From positions 1 through 64,000 of the forward strand of contig NZ_FZOA01000003.1 of the NCBI RefSeq assembly GCF_900187985.1: a stretch of 64,000 bases of DNA, read 5' to 3'. The DNA is from Methylobacillus rhizosphaerae. GTDB lineage: Bacteria; Pseudomonadota; Gammaproteobacteria; Burkholderiales; Methylophilaceae. Positions 1 through 6,325 of this stretch are shown in pieces. The translations under genes were made by a program, and so were the position numbers. Numbering within the stretch: the first letter of the stretch is position 1; each line of letters begins with the position of its first letter. The notes below the pieces were generated by a model that worked only from the letters and a program-made list of their open reading frames with translations, was not told the DNA's origin and did not search any database.

Positions 1-125
1 CACCGCGCAGGTCGGCACCGTACAGGTCGGCACCGCGCAGGTCGGCACCGTACAGGTCGGCACCGCGCAGGTCGGCACCGTACAGGTCGGCACCGTACAG
101 GTTGGCACCGCGCAGGTCGGCACCG
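1..125 (-). repeat. 15-bp coding tandem repeats of the pentapeptide gene
   Basis: Eight consecutive 15-bp units of the form CACCGYRCAGGTYGG, with GCGC and GTAC variants mostly alternating, so a 30-bp period is also visible. Each unit encodes one pentapeptide on the minus strand. The near-identity at DNA level suggests recent expansion by slippage or unequal recombination. Confidence 0.9.
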
Positions 126-217
126 CTGCTGACAGCTTTAACGACAGCTTCTTGCAATGTTCCTGTTTCGAACTCACACAAGACAGCGCCCGTAAATCTA
201 TGCTTGATCTGAATCAT
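1..217 (-). CDS. Pentapeptide-repeat protein (5' part; continues off the left edge)
   Basis: Read leftward from ATG at 217, which follows a strong GGGAGGAG ribosome site. The product starts [17 protein letters not shown], then after about 30 residues enters repeats of the form [15 protein letters not shown]. This A(D/N)LXX pattern is the pentapeptide-repeat fold, a right-handed quadrilateral beta-helix. A short N-terminal piece ending in a helix before the repeats is common in prophage-borne members. No function can be read from the repeats; some family members mimic DNA and bind gyrase. It lies downstream of the operator cluster at 601-690, so it may be expressed in the lysogen or on induction. 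The C-terminus is outside the window. Confidence 0.85.
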   Translation of the reverse strand, partial: MIQIKHRFTGAVLCEFETGTLQEAVVKAVSSGADLRGANLYGADLYGADLRGADLYGADLRGADLYGADLRG

Positions 218-246
218 TGCTACTCCTCCCGTGGTTGTAGTCATTA

Positions 247-510
247 CTATTCCCCCTCCATTTCCGCATCCACCCTCTTCTGCACCATGTCGCTGATGTA
301 TGACTTGAGTTTGCTGCGCAGAAACTCTGCGATGGCTTCTCGCGCAATAACTAGGTTGTCACCGCGTACGCTCATCAAGTTGGAGATCAGTGAATCAAAG
401 TGAAAGGCATCGCTGTGGTCGAACAACTCCATAGCCCGAGCCACCATTCTTGGGTCTTTCAGAATCTCGGCCTCAACGTCCAGCGTGTGATAGTCCAGGC
501 GGGAATTCAT
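247..510 (-). CDS. Hypothetical phage protein, 87 aa
   Basis: Start chosen at ATG 510 because GAGGAATC lies just upstream at proper spacing. A longer version from ATG 594 is possible but has a poor ribosome site. The product is acidic and helical ([18 protein letters not shown] at the start, ending DAEMEGE) with no domain I recognise. It precedes the pentapeptide gene in the same direction and probably forms a two-gene leftward operon with it, driven from the operator-bearing region at 601-690. Confidence 0.6.
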   Translation of the reverse strand: MNSRLDYHTLDVEAEILKDPRMVARAMELFDHSDAFHFDSLISNLMSVRGDNLVIAREAIAEFLRSKLKSYISDMVQKRVDAEMEGE

Positions 511-600
511 GCGGGATTCCTCACTCGCGCTATAACCTTTGCAGTGGTTGTACCCGGCTGTGTCTTGTCTTGCGATTGCTTGATTTAGGTTCATGGGGGT

Positions 601-690
601 CTCGGTGTGTGATTTATTCGACACCCAAATAATCACACAACGTGATTATTATTGTCAACACATACCGTGATATTTTTTCAGAATGTGTGA
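601..690. promoter_or_regulatory. Repressor-operator-like cluster, distal copy
   Basis: A perfect 9-bp inverted repeat with a 5-bp centre lies at 628-650 (AATAATCAC, ACAAC, GTGATTATT). Its core AATCAC-N5-GTGATT matches the two sites beside the repressor gene at 5109-5147. Further half sites (GTGTGTGATTT near 606, CCGTGATATT near 666, TGTGTGATATT near 684) surround it. The cluster lies between the leftward genes at 247-510 and <1-217 and the rightward gene at 769. Inference: the prophage repressor binds here too and controls these flanking genes. Confidence 0.6.
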
Positions 691-732
691 TATTTACTGT
701 TAAACTCAGACCAGCGCATACCCTGCAGACAA

Positions 733-755
733 CAAAAAGCCCTCGGGTGAGGGCT
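733..755 (-). terminator. Rho-independent terminator for leftward transcripts
   Basis: Stem AGCCCTC/GAGGGCT with a GGGT loop; on the minus strand it is followed by TTTTTG. It would end the leftward accessory operon (1194-4424) before the operator cluster. Read on the plus strand it lies in the leader of the gene at 769 and has no T-run. Confidence 0.6.
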
Positions 756-768
756 GGGGAAGGATGAA

Positions 769-1110
769 ATGAACGGGCTACTGATTGAGCTGCTGACTGA
801 CTATCGGAAGATGATGTTACTTACTGTTGCGATAATTGGAATTATCGCCAATATATTTGCAATCCGTGCATGCAATAAGGCTTTGCGGGCAACAGAGGCT
901 TCCTCCCGAGCAAAAGAGTTGGCCTCCAGGGCGGTGACATTGGCTTCTGAAGCAAGAGTATTAGCGCCAGATGCTAGGGCGTTGGCTTCTAGAGCTATAG
1001 CATTAGCTTCTGAAGCGAGATTCCAAGTTTTAGCTAAAGAAGATTCAGCTCGCAGGCGCTCTATGTTGCGCAACCACTCTTCTGCGACCAGCTTTTCAGA
1101 AAATGATTAA
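769..1110 (+). CDS. Small membrane-anchored heptad-repeat protein, 113 aa
   Basis: Start ATG 769 follows GGAAGGATGAA, a good ribosome site. An N-terminal membrane segment (about residues 15-32, LLTVAIIGIIANIFAI) is followed by alanine-rich heptads such as ALASEAR and ALASRAI, suggesting an anchored helical rod. The function is unknown. The repeats also leave the opposite strand open (801-1073, TTG start, no clear ribosome site), and that reading has a C-terminal hydrophobic stretch. I prefer the plus strand for its start signal, but either could be the gene. Confidence 0.5.
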   Translation: MNGLLIELLTDYRKMMLLTVAIIGIIANIFAIRACNKALRATEASSRAKELASRAVTLASEARVLAPDARALASRAIALASEARFQVLAKEDSARRRSMLRNHSSATSFSEND

Positions 1111-1193
1111 ACCGCAGCTAGCGAAGATGAGCGCAAATATAAAACGTAGCAGTGTGGTCTATCTAGGCCATGGGCCAGAGGTGTGGATGATGT

Positions 1194-1430
1194 TCAATGA
1201 TATTCTCGCGGGTCTTGGATTGGCACCTCATACATATGAGTCGTTTCTTGCCAACCTTGAGTCTGGTGCAGGTATTGCGGGTTTAATGAGACCAGAATCG
1301 GTTGATCCGGCCCTTCGAACACAGCAAAAGGTTTACCGTCCTGAAACTCCAACTCGACCGCGAAGATACCTACGGTTTTATTGGCGCGAACAAGGGTACA
1401 CAGCACCATGTATTTTTTATCGGAGGTCAT
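1194..1430 (-). CDS. Hypothetical phage protein, 78 aa
   Basis: Encodes MTSDKKYMVLCTLVRANK..., a compact, probably beta-rich protein ending MYEVPIQDPREYH. It follows the gene at 1472-1738 by 41 bp in the same direction, so it fits the leftward accessory operon. No strong ribosome site is visible at ATG 1430; ATG 1409 is an alternative. The plus strand is also open across this stretch (1103-1432) but is judged a shadow. No function is recognised. Confidence 0.5.
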   Translation of the reverse strand: MTSDKKYMVLCTLVRANKTVGIFAVELEFQDGKPFAVFEGPDQPILVSLNPQYLHQTQGWQETTHMYEVPIQDPREYH

Positions 1431-1471
1431 GATGAATGAATATGAGCACTTGCTTGGAATTGATCCGAGCC

Positions 1472-1738
1472 TTATTGTGGACCCGGCGCTCGTTGAGAAA
1501 ATACGTCCAACCAAAGCTCGGCCTCGGAGAGTGAGGCATCTTGCGCAGAAACGTAGAGTGATTTTGCGATTGAGATTTCTCGCATTTGGGAGAATATGGC
1601 CGTAAATCTTTCTTGGTCTGGGTGGGATGCTATCAGGGCAAGCAACGCTGTGCGTAATGCCATATTCTGACCAATAATCTTATCAATGCTATTCTGTTGA
1701 GACAAAACCAACTTTTTTAAATCATCAATATCACTCAC
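1472..1738 (-). CDS. Hypothetical phage protein, 88 aa
   Basis: GTG start at 1738 preceded by AGGAT. The N-terminal half (MSDIDDLKKLVLSQQNSID) looks like a coiled coil, followed by a short helical region with ALLALIASHPDQERF. Small helical proteins of this type are common in prophage accessory regions, but I cannot assign a function. It sits 25 bp downstream of the DUF2806 gene and is probably co-transcribed with it. Confidence 0.65.
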   Translation of the reverse strand: MSDIDDLKKLVLSQQNSIDKIIGQNMALRTALLALIASHPDQERFTAIFSQMREISIAKSLYVSAQDASLSEAELWLDVFSQRAPGPQ

Positions 1739-1763
1739 GGGACTATCCTGGCATCAAAAAAAT

Positions 1764-2762
1764 TCAATTACTGAAAACATATGGGGTTTCATTTTTAAGT
1801 GTTACTCGACCATTCGGATGAGTTACTTTTTCTGCAATATAAACCTGAAATCCTTTTTCTTTGACTCTTCTCGCTAAATCATCCATTGCTTTCACATTTT
1901 CTTCAAACTCACACAAGCTCATTATTTCAATCCCCTGCCTAGTCAAAGAGATAACACTCAAAGTTAAAGTTTTTTTAGGATCAGAGTCGCGAACAACAAT
2001 AAACTTGTTGCCAAACTTCATACCATTAACAAATTTATTCTCATCCCGAGAACCATAATTAATGGTCAGCCCTATAGAATCAACACCAACGAGAACCCCG
2101 ATCTCTTGAAGAAGTAATAGTTTGTCGGTATCTAAGCCAAATTCTTTTAGCGTGTCATCACACCCTTGCAATATAGAATTATCAAAAACGAAAGGTGCCA
2201 TTTGAACTATAACTTCGGCCTCATCTTTACTAATATTCTTCAGTAACTCCAATGTTCGCAATGAATATGTACCTGGCCTGACTATTTCCCCCGCCAATAC
2301 ATTCCCCCATAGCCGCTGCATTTCTTCAGATGAGATGCCTTTTGTCTTTTCCCTCCAGGAGTACATCCAGTCTGACTCAACTTCCTTGTCGTTAGCCTCA
2401 CTCGTACTTTGGCTTAACTTCTCTTCAGCAATCAAAATTGCTTTTGAAATATTGATTTCCTCTTTTAGATTTCTTTGCAAAGCCAGATTGTTCGACATTT
2501 GTTCAAACTTCACCAAATCCAAAGTTGGTTCTATTTTCTCTTGCTGAACATCACTGCCGGAGCTATCCGTCAACAAACATGGTGACTGGATAGTTTTCAA
2601 ATCTTTTTCTAGTTGGGCTAATTCTCGTTTTTCATCAATCAAAACATCGGTGTTGGCTTTGCCCATTCGCCTGGTTTGCCATGGTTTGAGAAGACCACCA
2701 ATGCAATCCCTTGTAATGGTATCCCACATCCGAATAATTAATTCTTCACCAGGTGCTTTCAT
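1764..2762 (-). CDS. DUF2806 family protein, 332 aa
   Basis: ATG 2762 follows GGGGAGG. The central part shows the features I associate with DUF2806: WMYSWREKTKGISSEEMQ, LWGNVLAGEIVRPGTYS and RTLELLKNIS at about residues 130-175. The flanking N-terminal part is coiled-coil-like and the C-terminal third is probably beta-rich. Family members occur in prophages and near defence genes, but their activity is not established to my knowledge. It is followed by the small genes at 1472 and 1194 and preceded by the thermonuclease gene. Base composition is more AT-rich than the late phage genes, which fits an accessory cargo gene. Confidence 0.65.
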   Translation of the reverse strand: MKAPGEELIIRMWDTITRDCIGGLLKPWQTRRMGKANTDVLIDEKRELAQLEKDLKTIQSPCLLTDSSGSDVQQEKIEPTLDLVKFEQMSNNLALQRNLKEEINISKAILIAEEKLSQSTSEANDKEVESDWMYSWREKTKGISSEEMQRLWGNVLAGEIVRPGTYSLRTLELLKNISKDEAEVIVQMAPFVFDNSILQGCDDTLKEFGLDTDKLLLLQEIGVLVGVDSIGLTINYGSRDENKFVNGMKFGNKFIVVRDSDPKKTLTLSVISLTRQGIEIMSLCEFEENVKAMDDLARRVKEKGFQVYIAEKVTHPNGRVTLKNETPYVFSN

Positions 2763-2780
2763 ATTGCCTCCCCAAAAAAC

Positions 2781-3278
2781 CTATTTCTCTAATGGCTTCT
2801 TTCTAAACTCCCAGGGCGGCACCGGAGCCTTATCACTCCACAGCCCCGCCCTATCCCGCTGCGCCAGATACTCAGCTTGCGCATACCGTGATCTATCTTC
2901 TACATCCTGCTCGCGCTCGTACTGTTTGTAATGCCAGGCCATGCCCATCTGCACCTGGCGCAAGTTCATGTCTTGGCCTCGGTAGATCACCTTTCCGATG
3001 ATCCGCTTGTATCGATCGCGCTTGTTGTAGTCCACATCCACGGTTTTTCCTGCGACTGCATCAGCCAGGGTTTCTTTTGATTTATTGCCGAATGCTTGCT
3101 TCTTCTCTGGCGCATCTATGCCCACAAGCCTGATCTTGTGTTGTGTGATGCCTTCAAGCACAACGATGGTATCTCCATCGGATACGCGAATGACTTTGCC
3201 GGTGAGGGTGGCGGCGTAGGAGGAGAAAGAAAAAAATATCAATAGATATAATATTAATTTCAGTGCCTTTATTCTCAT
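2781..3278 (-). CDS. Secreted thermonuclease (SNase-like), prophage copy, 165 aa
   Basis: Start placed at ATG 3278, giving a clear signal peptide (MRIKALKLILYLLIFFSFSS, cut near SYA-ATL). The SNase domain follows: DGDT, IRLVGIDAPE (Arg35 and Glu43 equivalents of staphylococcal nuclease) and DRYKR (Arg87 equivalent), so it should be catalytically competent. It is a close relative of the host gene at 47019-47546; both share MAWHYK, DRSRYAQAEY and PVPPW near the C-terminus. Inference: a moron gene ultimately derived from a host of this group. An exported nuclease could degrade incoming or environmental DNA. Confidence 0.85.
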   Translation of the reverse strand: MRIKALKLILYLLIFFSFSSYAATLTGKVIRVSDGDTIVVLEGITQHKIRLVGIDAPEKKQAFGNKSKETLADAVAGKTVDVDYNKRDRYKRIIGKVIYRGQDMNLRQVQMGMAWHYKQYEREQDVEDRSRYAQAEYLAQRDRAGLWSDKAPVPPWEFRKKPLEK

Positions 3279-3306
3279 AATGCAATTAAAATCTATCGAC
3301 TCAAAG

Positions 3307-4191
3307 CTATTCTTTCTTATCCTTTCCTTTTTCATTAAAAGAAGAGCCTTTTGCAAAATTAATAGTACGTAATGTAATTATCATATTCTTAAACAAAATG
3401 CTGAAACTTTCCGGTGAAACACTTGAATTACTTCTCAGCAATACAGTAATAATTCCATCATTCTCCAATAAAGCATCATCAACATCAGGATGCGATATAG
3501 CCCAGGATAAAATCCTAGCCCTCACCATATTTGATTCATTTGATACATCAAATGTAATAGGCACCACTTTCATAATTGGATAATAACTACCTCTAAACAT
3601 TCTCGATTTATCCGATTTAGATATAGCAGCCCTAATACTTTGCAATTCTTCAAGAATATAGTCTTGGATAGGCACTTCTTTTTGATCTATTTTTGCAACT
3701 TTGAATTCACCAAAGTTCTTAAGAAAAGTTGTATATCCATCATTAGATTCTGACTTGCTATAAGTAGCTTGTATTTTCTCAGAAAGCTTTTCTTTAAAAT
3801 CAGTAATCTTGGCGAATCTTAAGTCTCTTGGATATTCAAGATGTTCAATGCCAGCGGTATCGAATGAGTAAGATGTTTTATCATCTTTTATAATGATCGT
3901 TGGTTTATCAAATGCTAGCCTCATACCCAACTCAAACATAACATTTGGATTTTTCCCGCTAACATCACAAACAACTATAGGATTTTCATAAAGATTCTGA
4001 ACAATCCGCTTTTGAATCAACCCTACATCAGTAGCATCGCTAACTAGATTAGGTTCAAATCCAGAGTCTCTTATAGCATCATATATAATATCTTTGACAT
4101 CGAGCCAATGACTCGAATTGCAGCCGTCAATTTCAGAAATTGGCATTATTACGCCGCATACTTCCTTTTGTTTTTGTTCTTGGTCAATCAT
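3307..4191 (-). CDS. Nucleoside deoxyribosyltransferase/TIR-like domain protein, 294 aa
   Basis: ATG 4191 follows GGGGAGAAGAG. The N-terminal ~150 residues form a Rossmann-like domain: CGVIMPIS start, HWLDVKDIIYDA helix, IVVCDVSGKNPNVMFELG and KPTIIIKDD. The conserved Glu in NVMFELG matches the catalytic glutamate position of the nucleoside 2-deoxyribosyltransferase/TIR-like fold. Proteins of this fold act as nucleotide- or NAD-degrading effectors in several anti-phage systems. The C-terminal half, low GC and probably beta-rich, is not recognised and may be a sensor. It lies in the leftward accessory operon near the repressor, typical of superinfection-exclusion genes. The defence role is inference. 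Confidence 0.65.
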   Translation of the reverse strand: MIDQEQKQKEVCGVIMPISEIDGCNSSHWLDVKDIIYDAIRDSGFEPNLVSDATDVGLIQKRIVQNLYENPIVVCDVSGKNPNVMFELGMRLAFDKPTIIIKDDKTSYSFDTAGIEHLEYPRDLRFAKITDFKEKLSEKIQATYSKSESNDGYTTFLKNFGEFKVAKIDQKEVPIQDYILEELQSIRAAISKSDKSRMFRGSYYPIMKVVPITFDVSNESNMVRARILSWAISHPDVDDALLENDGIITVLLRSNSSVSPESFSILFKNMIITLRTINFAKGSSFNEKGKDKKE

Positions 4192-4223
4192 CTCTTCTCC
4201 CCGAGAATATTAATTAAATTTCA

Positions 4224-4424
4224 TTAATGGTTCATTATTATTGAGTTATTTATATTATCTAACCTATATTTTAGGTCTCCAACTTCAATAGCCACCCCTC
4301 TTATCTCTTGCTCAACGCCCCAAGTCGAAGGAATTTCATTCTTTATTTCATAGCCAATCCACCACAAGCTAAAGAGCAAAGCAACGCGGAATACATTTCT
4401 AATCAAATATTCATTCTTTTCCAT
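4224..4424 (-). CDS. Small membrane protein, 66 aa
   Basis: ATG 4424 sits after GGGGGGTG. One transmembrane segment (about residues 10-25, NVFRVALLFSLWWIGYE) is followed by a short soluble tail containing a possible coiled coil. It lies between the repressor and the TIR-like gene, 32 bp upstream of the latter. It could be a partner of that protein or an independent exclusion factor; no family is recognised. Confidence 0.55.
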   Translation of the reverse strand: MEKNEYLIRNVFRVALLFSLWWIGYEIKNEIPSTWGVEQEIRGVAIEVGDLKYRLDNINNSIIMNH

Positions 4425-4447
4425 AATCACCCCCCAAAAAATAGAAT

Positions 4448-5074
4448 TTATATTTTCTTACCCTGAAAAATGACAACTCCACAAATGCTGGCATCCTCAT
4501 TTATTTCCATTATTTTGTCTGGCCAATCAGGGTTCAAAGGCTTGATATATTTCCTACCTTCCTCAATCATCAGCATCTTAAATGTTGCTTCTTTGCTGTC
4601 ATCAAGCCTAATCACCACCAAACTTCCATTCTCAGCAGTCCTGTCTGGATCAACGAATATTAAATCTCCATTGGCAAACGAATGTCTGCCATGTGGGTTG
4701 AACATTGAATCCCCCCTCACACGCAAGACGAATGTTGCCGGACTATGTCCTACTGGACATTGAAGCCAGTCTTCCGCATCCCCGGGTTGGAAATTATCAA
4801 CAATCTCCTCCCACCTCCCCGCTTGAACCCAGCTAATCAATGGAACCTTCCCTTTAAAATCTGGCCCAGCCTCAACGTTTTCATCCACAAAAACGGTTAA
4901 TGGATATCCAAGGGCTGCAGCAATTTTCCTCAAGTCCGACAGCACAGGCACCCTTATGCCCTTCTCGTAGTTGGATATTCTTGTTTGAGAAGTCCATCCA
5001 CACCGCTCTGCCAGCAACTCCTGACTGATCTTGGCTTGCTTTCTGTAGTACTTAATTTTTTCTTTAATTTCCAT
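4448..5074 (-). CDS. Prophage repressor, LexA/CI type (HTH + S24 peptidase), 208 aa
   Basis: Residues 1-60 are an HTH_3 domain (YYRKQAKISQELLAERCGW, then ISNYEKGIRVP). The C-terminal half is a LexA-like S24 domain with a predicted cleavage site Ala85-Gly86 (WVQAGRW), nucleophile Ser123 (RGDSMF) and Lys166 (ATFKM). It should maintain lysogeny and self-cleave with RecA after DNA damage. Start placed at ATG 5074; an in-frame ATG at 5110 would lie inside the operator. It is divergent from the Cro-like gene, with two operators between. Confidence 0.92.
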   Translation of the reverse strand: MEIKEKIKYYRKQAKISQELLAERCGWTSQTRISNYEKGIRVPVLSDLRKIAAALGYPLTVFVDENVEAGPDFKGKVPLISWVQAGRWEEIVDNFQPGDAEDWLQCPVGHSPATFVLRVRGDSMFNPHGRHSFANGDLIFVDPDRTAENGSLVVIRLDDSKEATFKMLMIEEGRKYIKPLNPDWPDKIMEINEDASICGVVIFQGKKI

Positions 5075-5108
5075 AGTTTGATTTTTATCACTTAATGTGT
5101 TGCCACAC

Positions 5109-5147
5109 ATCCACGTTTCGTGATTTAATTAATCACATAACGTGGTT
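5109..5147. promoter_or_regulatory. Paired repressor operators between CI-like and Cro-like genes
   Basis: Two 17-bp sites, 5109-5125 (ATCCAC-GTTTC-GTGATT) and 5131-5147 (AATCAC-ATAAC-GTGGTT), have 6-bp half sites and 5-bp centres. Their centres are 22 bp apart, about two helical turns, which suits cooperative binding. The same pattern recurs at 628-650. Confidence 0.7.
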
Positions 5148-5159
5148 ATAGGGAATGCA

Positions 5160-5390
5160 ATGTCAAATATTCAAAATCCATTACTTCGCGCCATAGATAT
5201 CTGTAGTGGTGTTTCCAGCCTGGCTGCAGCTATTGGGGAAAATCAAACCACGGTATCCATGTGGAAAAGCAGAGATAGCGTGCCATCCAAGTACTGGGAC
5301 GCCATTGAGTCTGCAGTTAGCAGCAAAGTTACTGCAATTGATTTTCTTGAGTATGAGCGAGCTAAGAAATTAGCCATTTCTGCTGCTTAG
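5160..5390 (+). CDS. Cro-like / YdaS-family HTH regulator, 76 aa
   Basis: Divergent from the repressor. Start chosen at ATG 5160; GTG 5142 would overlap the operator. The HTH is visible as SLAAAIGENQTTVSMWKSRD followed by VPSKYWDAIESAV, the arrangement of YdaS/Cro-like proteins. It probably represses the repressor promoter and directs entry into lytic development. As first rightward gene it is expected to be controlled by the 5109-5147 operators. Confidence 0.8.
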   Translation: MSNIQNPLLRAIDICSGVSSLAAAIGENQTTVSMWKSRDSVPSKYWDAIESAVSSKVTAIDFLEYERAKKLAISAA

Positions 5391-5512
5391 CAAAGGCTAT
5401 CTCATGAGACCTCACAAGCTATCGCCAAGAATTGATCGCATATATAGCGCACACCATCCGGTGTGTGGGATGGATCCCTCTACTCCTCCGGATGTATGCG
5501 GGTGTCACGAAA

Positions 5513-5695
5513 TTACTTCCGCAACGGATCCTTGGCCCGTAGAGCAATTGGATCCATCTCCACGTTTATCGCTTTTTTGCAAATCGGGCATGAGTAGGAA
5601 ATGCATCGGAAAGTTTTTCCTCCGAGCACTTTTCCGTCGATTCCCTCGATTACCACGTGAGAAATAAGTGATGAGCAGTGTGGACACATTGTCAT
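5513..5695 (-). CDS. Small zinc-ribbon phage protein, 60 aa
   Basis: ATG 5695 follows AAGGAAG. Two CxxC pairs are present (MCPHCSS near the N-terminus and SCPICKK near residue 40), so it very likely binds one zinc ion. It is transcribed against the surrounding early genes. The function is unknown. The plus strand over 5404-5667 is open too but lacks protein-like character. Confidence 0.65.
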   Translation of the reverse strand: MTMCPHCSSLISHVVIEGIDGKVLGGKTFRCISYSCPICKKAINVEMDPIALRAKDPLRK

Positions 5696-5790
5696 GGTGG
5701 CTTCCTTGGTGTTTGGTTGTGTGTGGAAACTCAATCGTATCACCAAGGCAAGCTGCCACCTTTTTCAAACATTGATTAGAAAGTAAAGCC

Positions 5791-6018
5791 ATGTATTCAG
5801 ACCCTTCAAAAATTAGAGACAAGGTGGTGAAGATTCGCCTGAACGCCTCTGAAGCTCAATTGATTGAAGCGTTGGTGAACTACACCGGAGAAGAAGCCGC
5901 GCCCATGTGTCGAGAGATGCTATTGGAACAAGCGCGGCATGTTCTCTTTGGTGGAATGAATTCTATGCAAGGTCGTGGTGGTAATGAAGTCCACGAAAAG
6001 TCCCTATCCGTGGCCTGA
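5791..6018 (+). CDS. Hypothetical early phage protein, 75 aa
   Basis: Starts MYSDPSKIRDKVVKIRLNASEAQ with a ribbon-helix-helix-like beginning (KVVKIRLNASEAQLIEALV). This suggests a small DNA-binding regulator, although the match is only by pattern. It begins the rightward early cluster and is followed 14 bp later by another small helical protein with a similar N-terminal strand. Confidence 0.6.
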   Translation: MYSDPSKIRDKVVKIRLNASEAQLIEALVNYTGEEAAPMCREMLLEQARHVLFGGMNSMQGRGGNEVHEKSLSVA

Positions 6019-6032
6019 GAGGGACCTCAAAA

Positions 6033-6233
6033 GTGACTGAAAAGGGCCTGTCTTTGCCTTTGTCGGAAAAAGAGCTGGCAATTGTGCAGGCGTATGCAGA
6101 TATGAATGGGTTCACCGTGGACGAAGCCGCCAGCAAATTATTGAGTGAAGCAATTGCTAAGCGCGTACGGAAAAACACTGGGAAAGGCCGTGCGAAAGTC
6201 TACCCCATACGCAGAGAGCGAGAGATCAAATGA
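6033..6233 (+). CDS. Hypothetical early phage protein, 66 aa
   Basis: GTG start at 6033 with an upstream GAGAGGGA. A strand-like GLSLPLSEKELAIVQAYAD leads into helices (DEAASKLLSEAI) and a basic tail. The pattern is compatible with a ribbon-helix-helix DNA-binding protein. It overlaps the next short gene by 4 bp (ATGA), so the two are translationally coupled. Confidence 0.6.
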   Translation: MTEKGLSLPLSEKELAIVQAYADMNGFTVDEAASKLLSEAIAKRVRKNTGKGRAKVYPIRREREIK

Positions 6234-6325
6234 CCCCCATCCAACTAGCCATCGGCCTACTGATGCTGATTGTTGTCGTCATGTTCATAGCGTTTATTTC
6301 GGATTTACCGGGGAGTGATAAGTGA
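6230..6325 (+). CDS. Single-span membrane microprotein, 31 aa
   Basis: ATG at 6230 overlaps the previous stop (ATGA). The product has a transmembrane helix (LAIGLLMLIVVVMFIAFI) and the tail SDLPGSDK. It ends in TGATG, overlapping the start of the methyltransferase gene. The tight overlaps on both sides support it as a real gene; the role is unknown. Confidence 0.5.
   Translation: MTPIQLAIGLLMLIVVVMFIAFISDLPGSDK

Noticed and set aside
1-125. Possible CRISPR-like short regular repeats
   Set aside because: Units are contiguous with no spacers and keep a coding frame for pentapeptide repeats.
801-1073. Minus-strand ORF with heptad repeats and a C-terminal hydrophobic stretch
   Set aside because: TTG start without a ribosome site; the plus-strand gene has a good one. 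Not excluded, noted in the entry at 769.
1103-1432. Plus-strand ORF resembling the start of a TIR-like domain (VVYLGHGPEV)
   Set aside because: No ribosome site, no continuation of the domain, and it opposes a better minus-strand gene in operon order.
5404-5667. Plus-strand ORF of 87 aa
   Set aside because: Antisense to the zinc-ribbon gene, which has paired CxxC motifs and a ribosome site.
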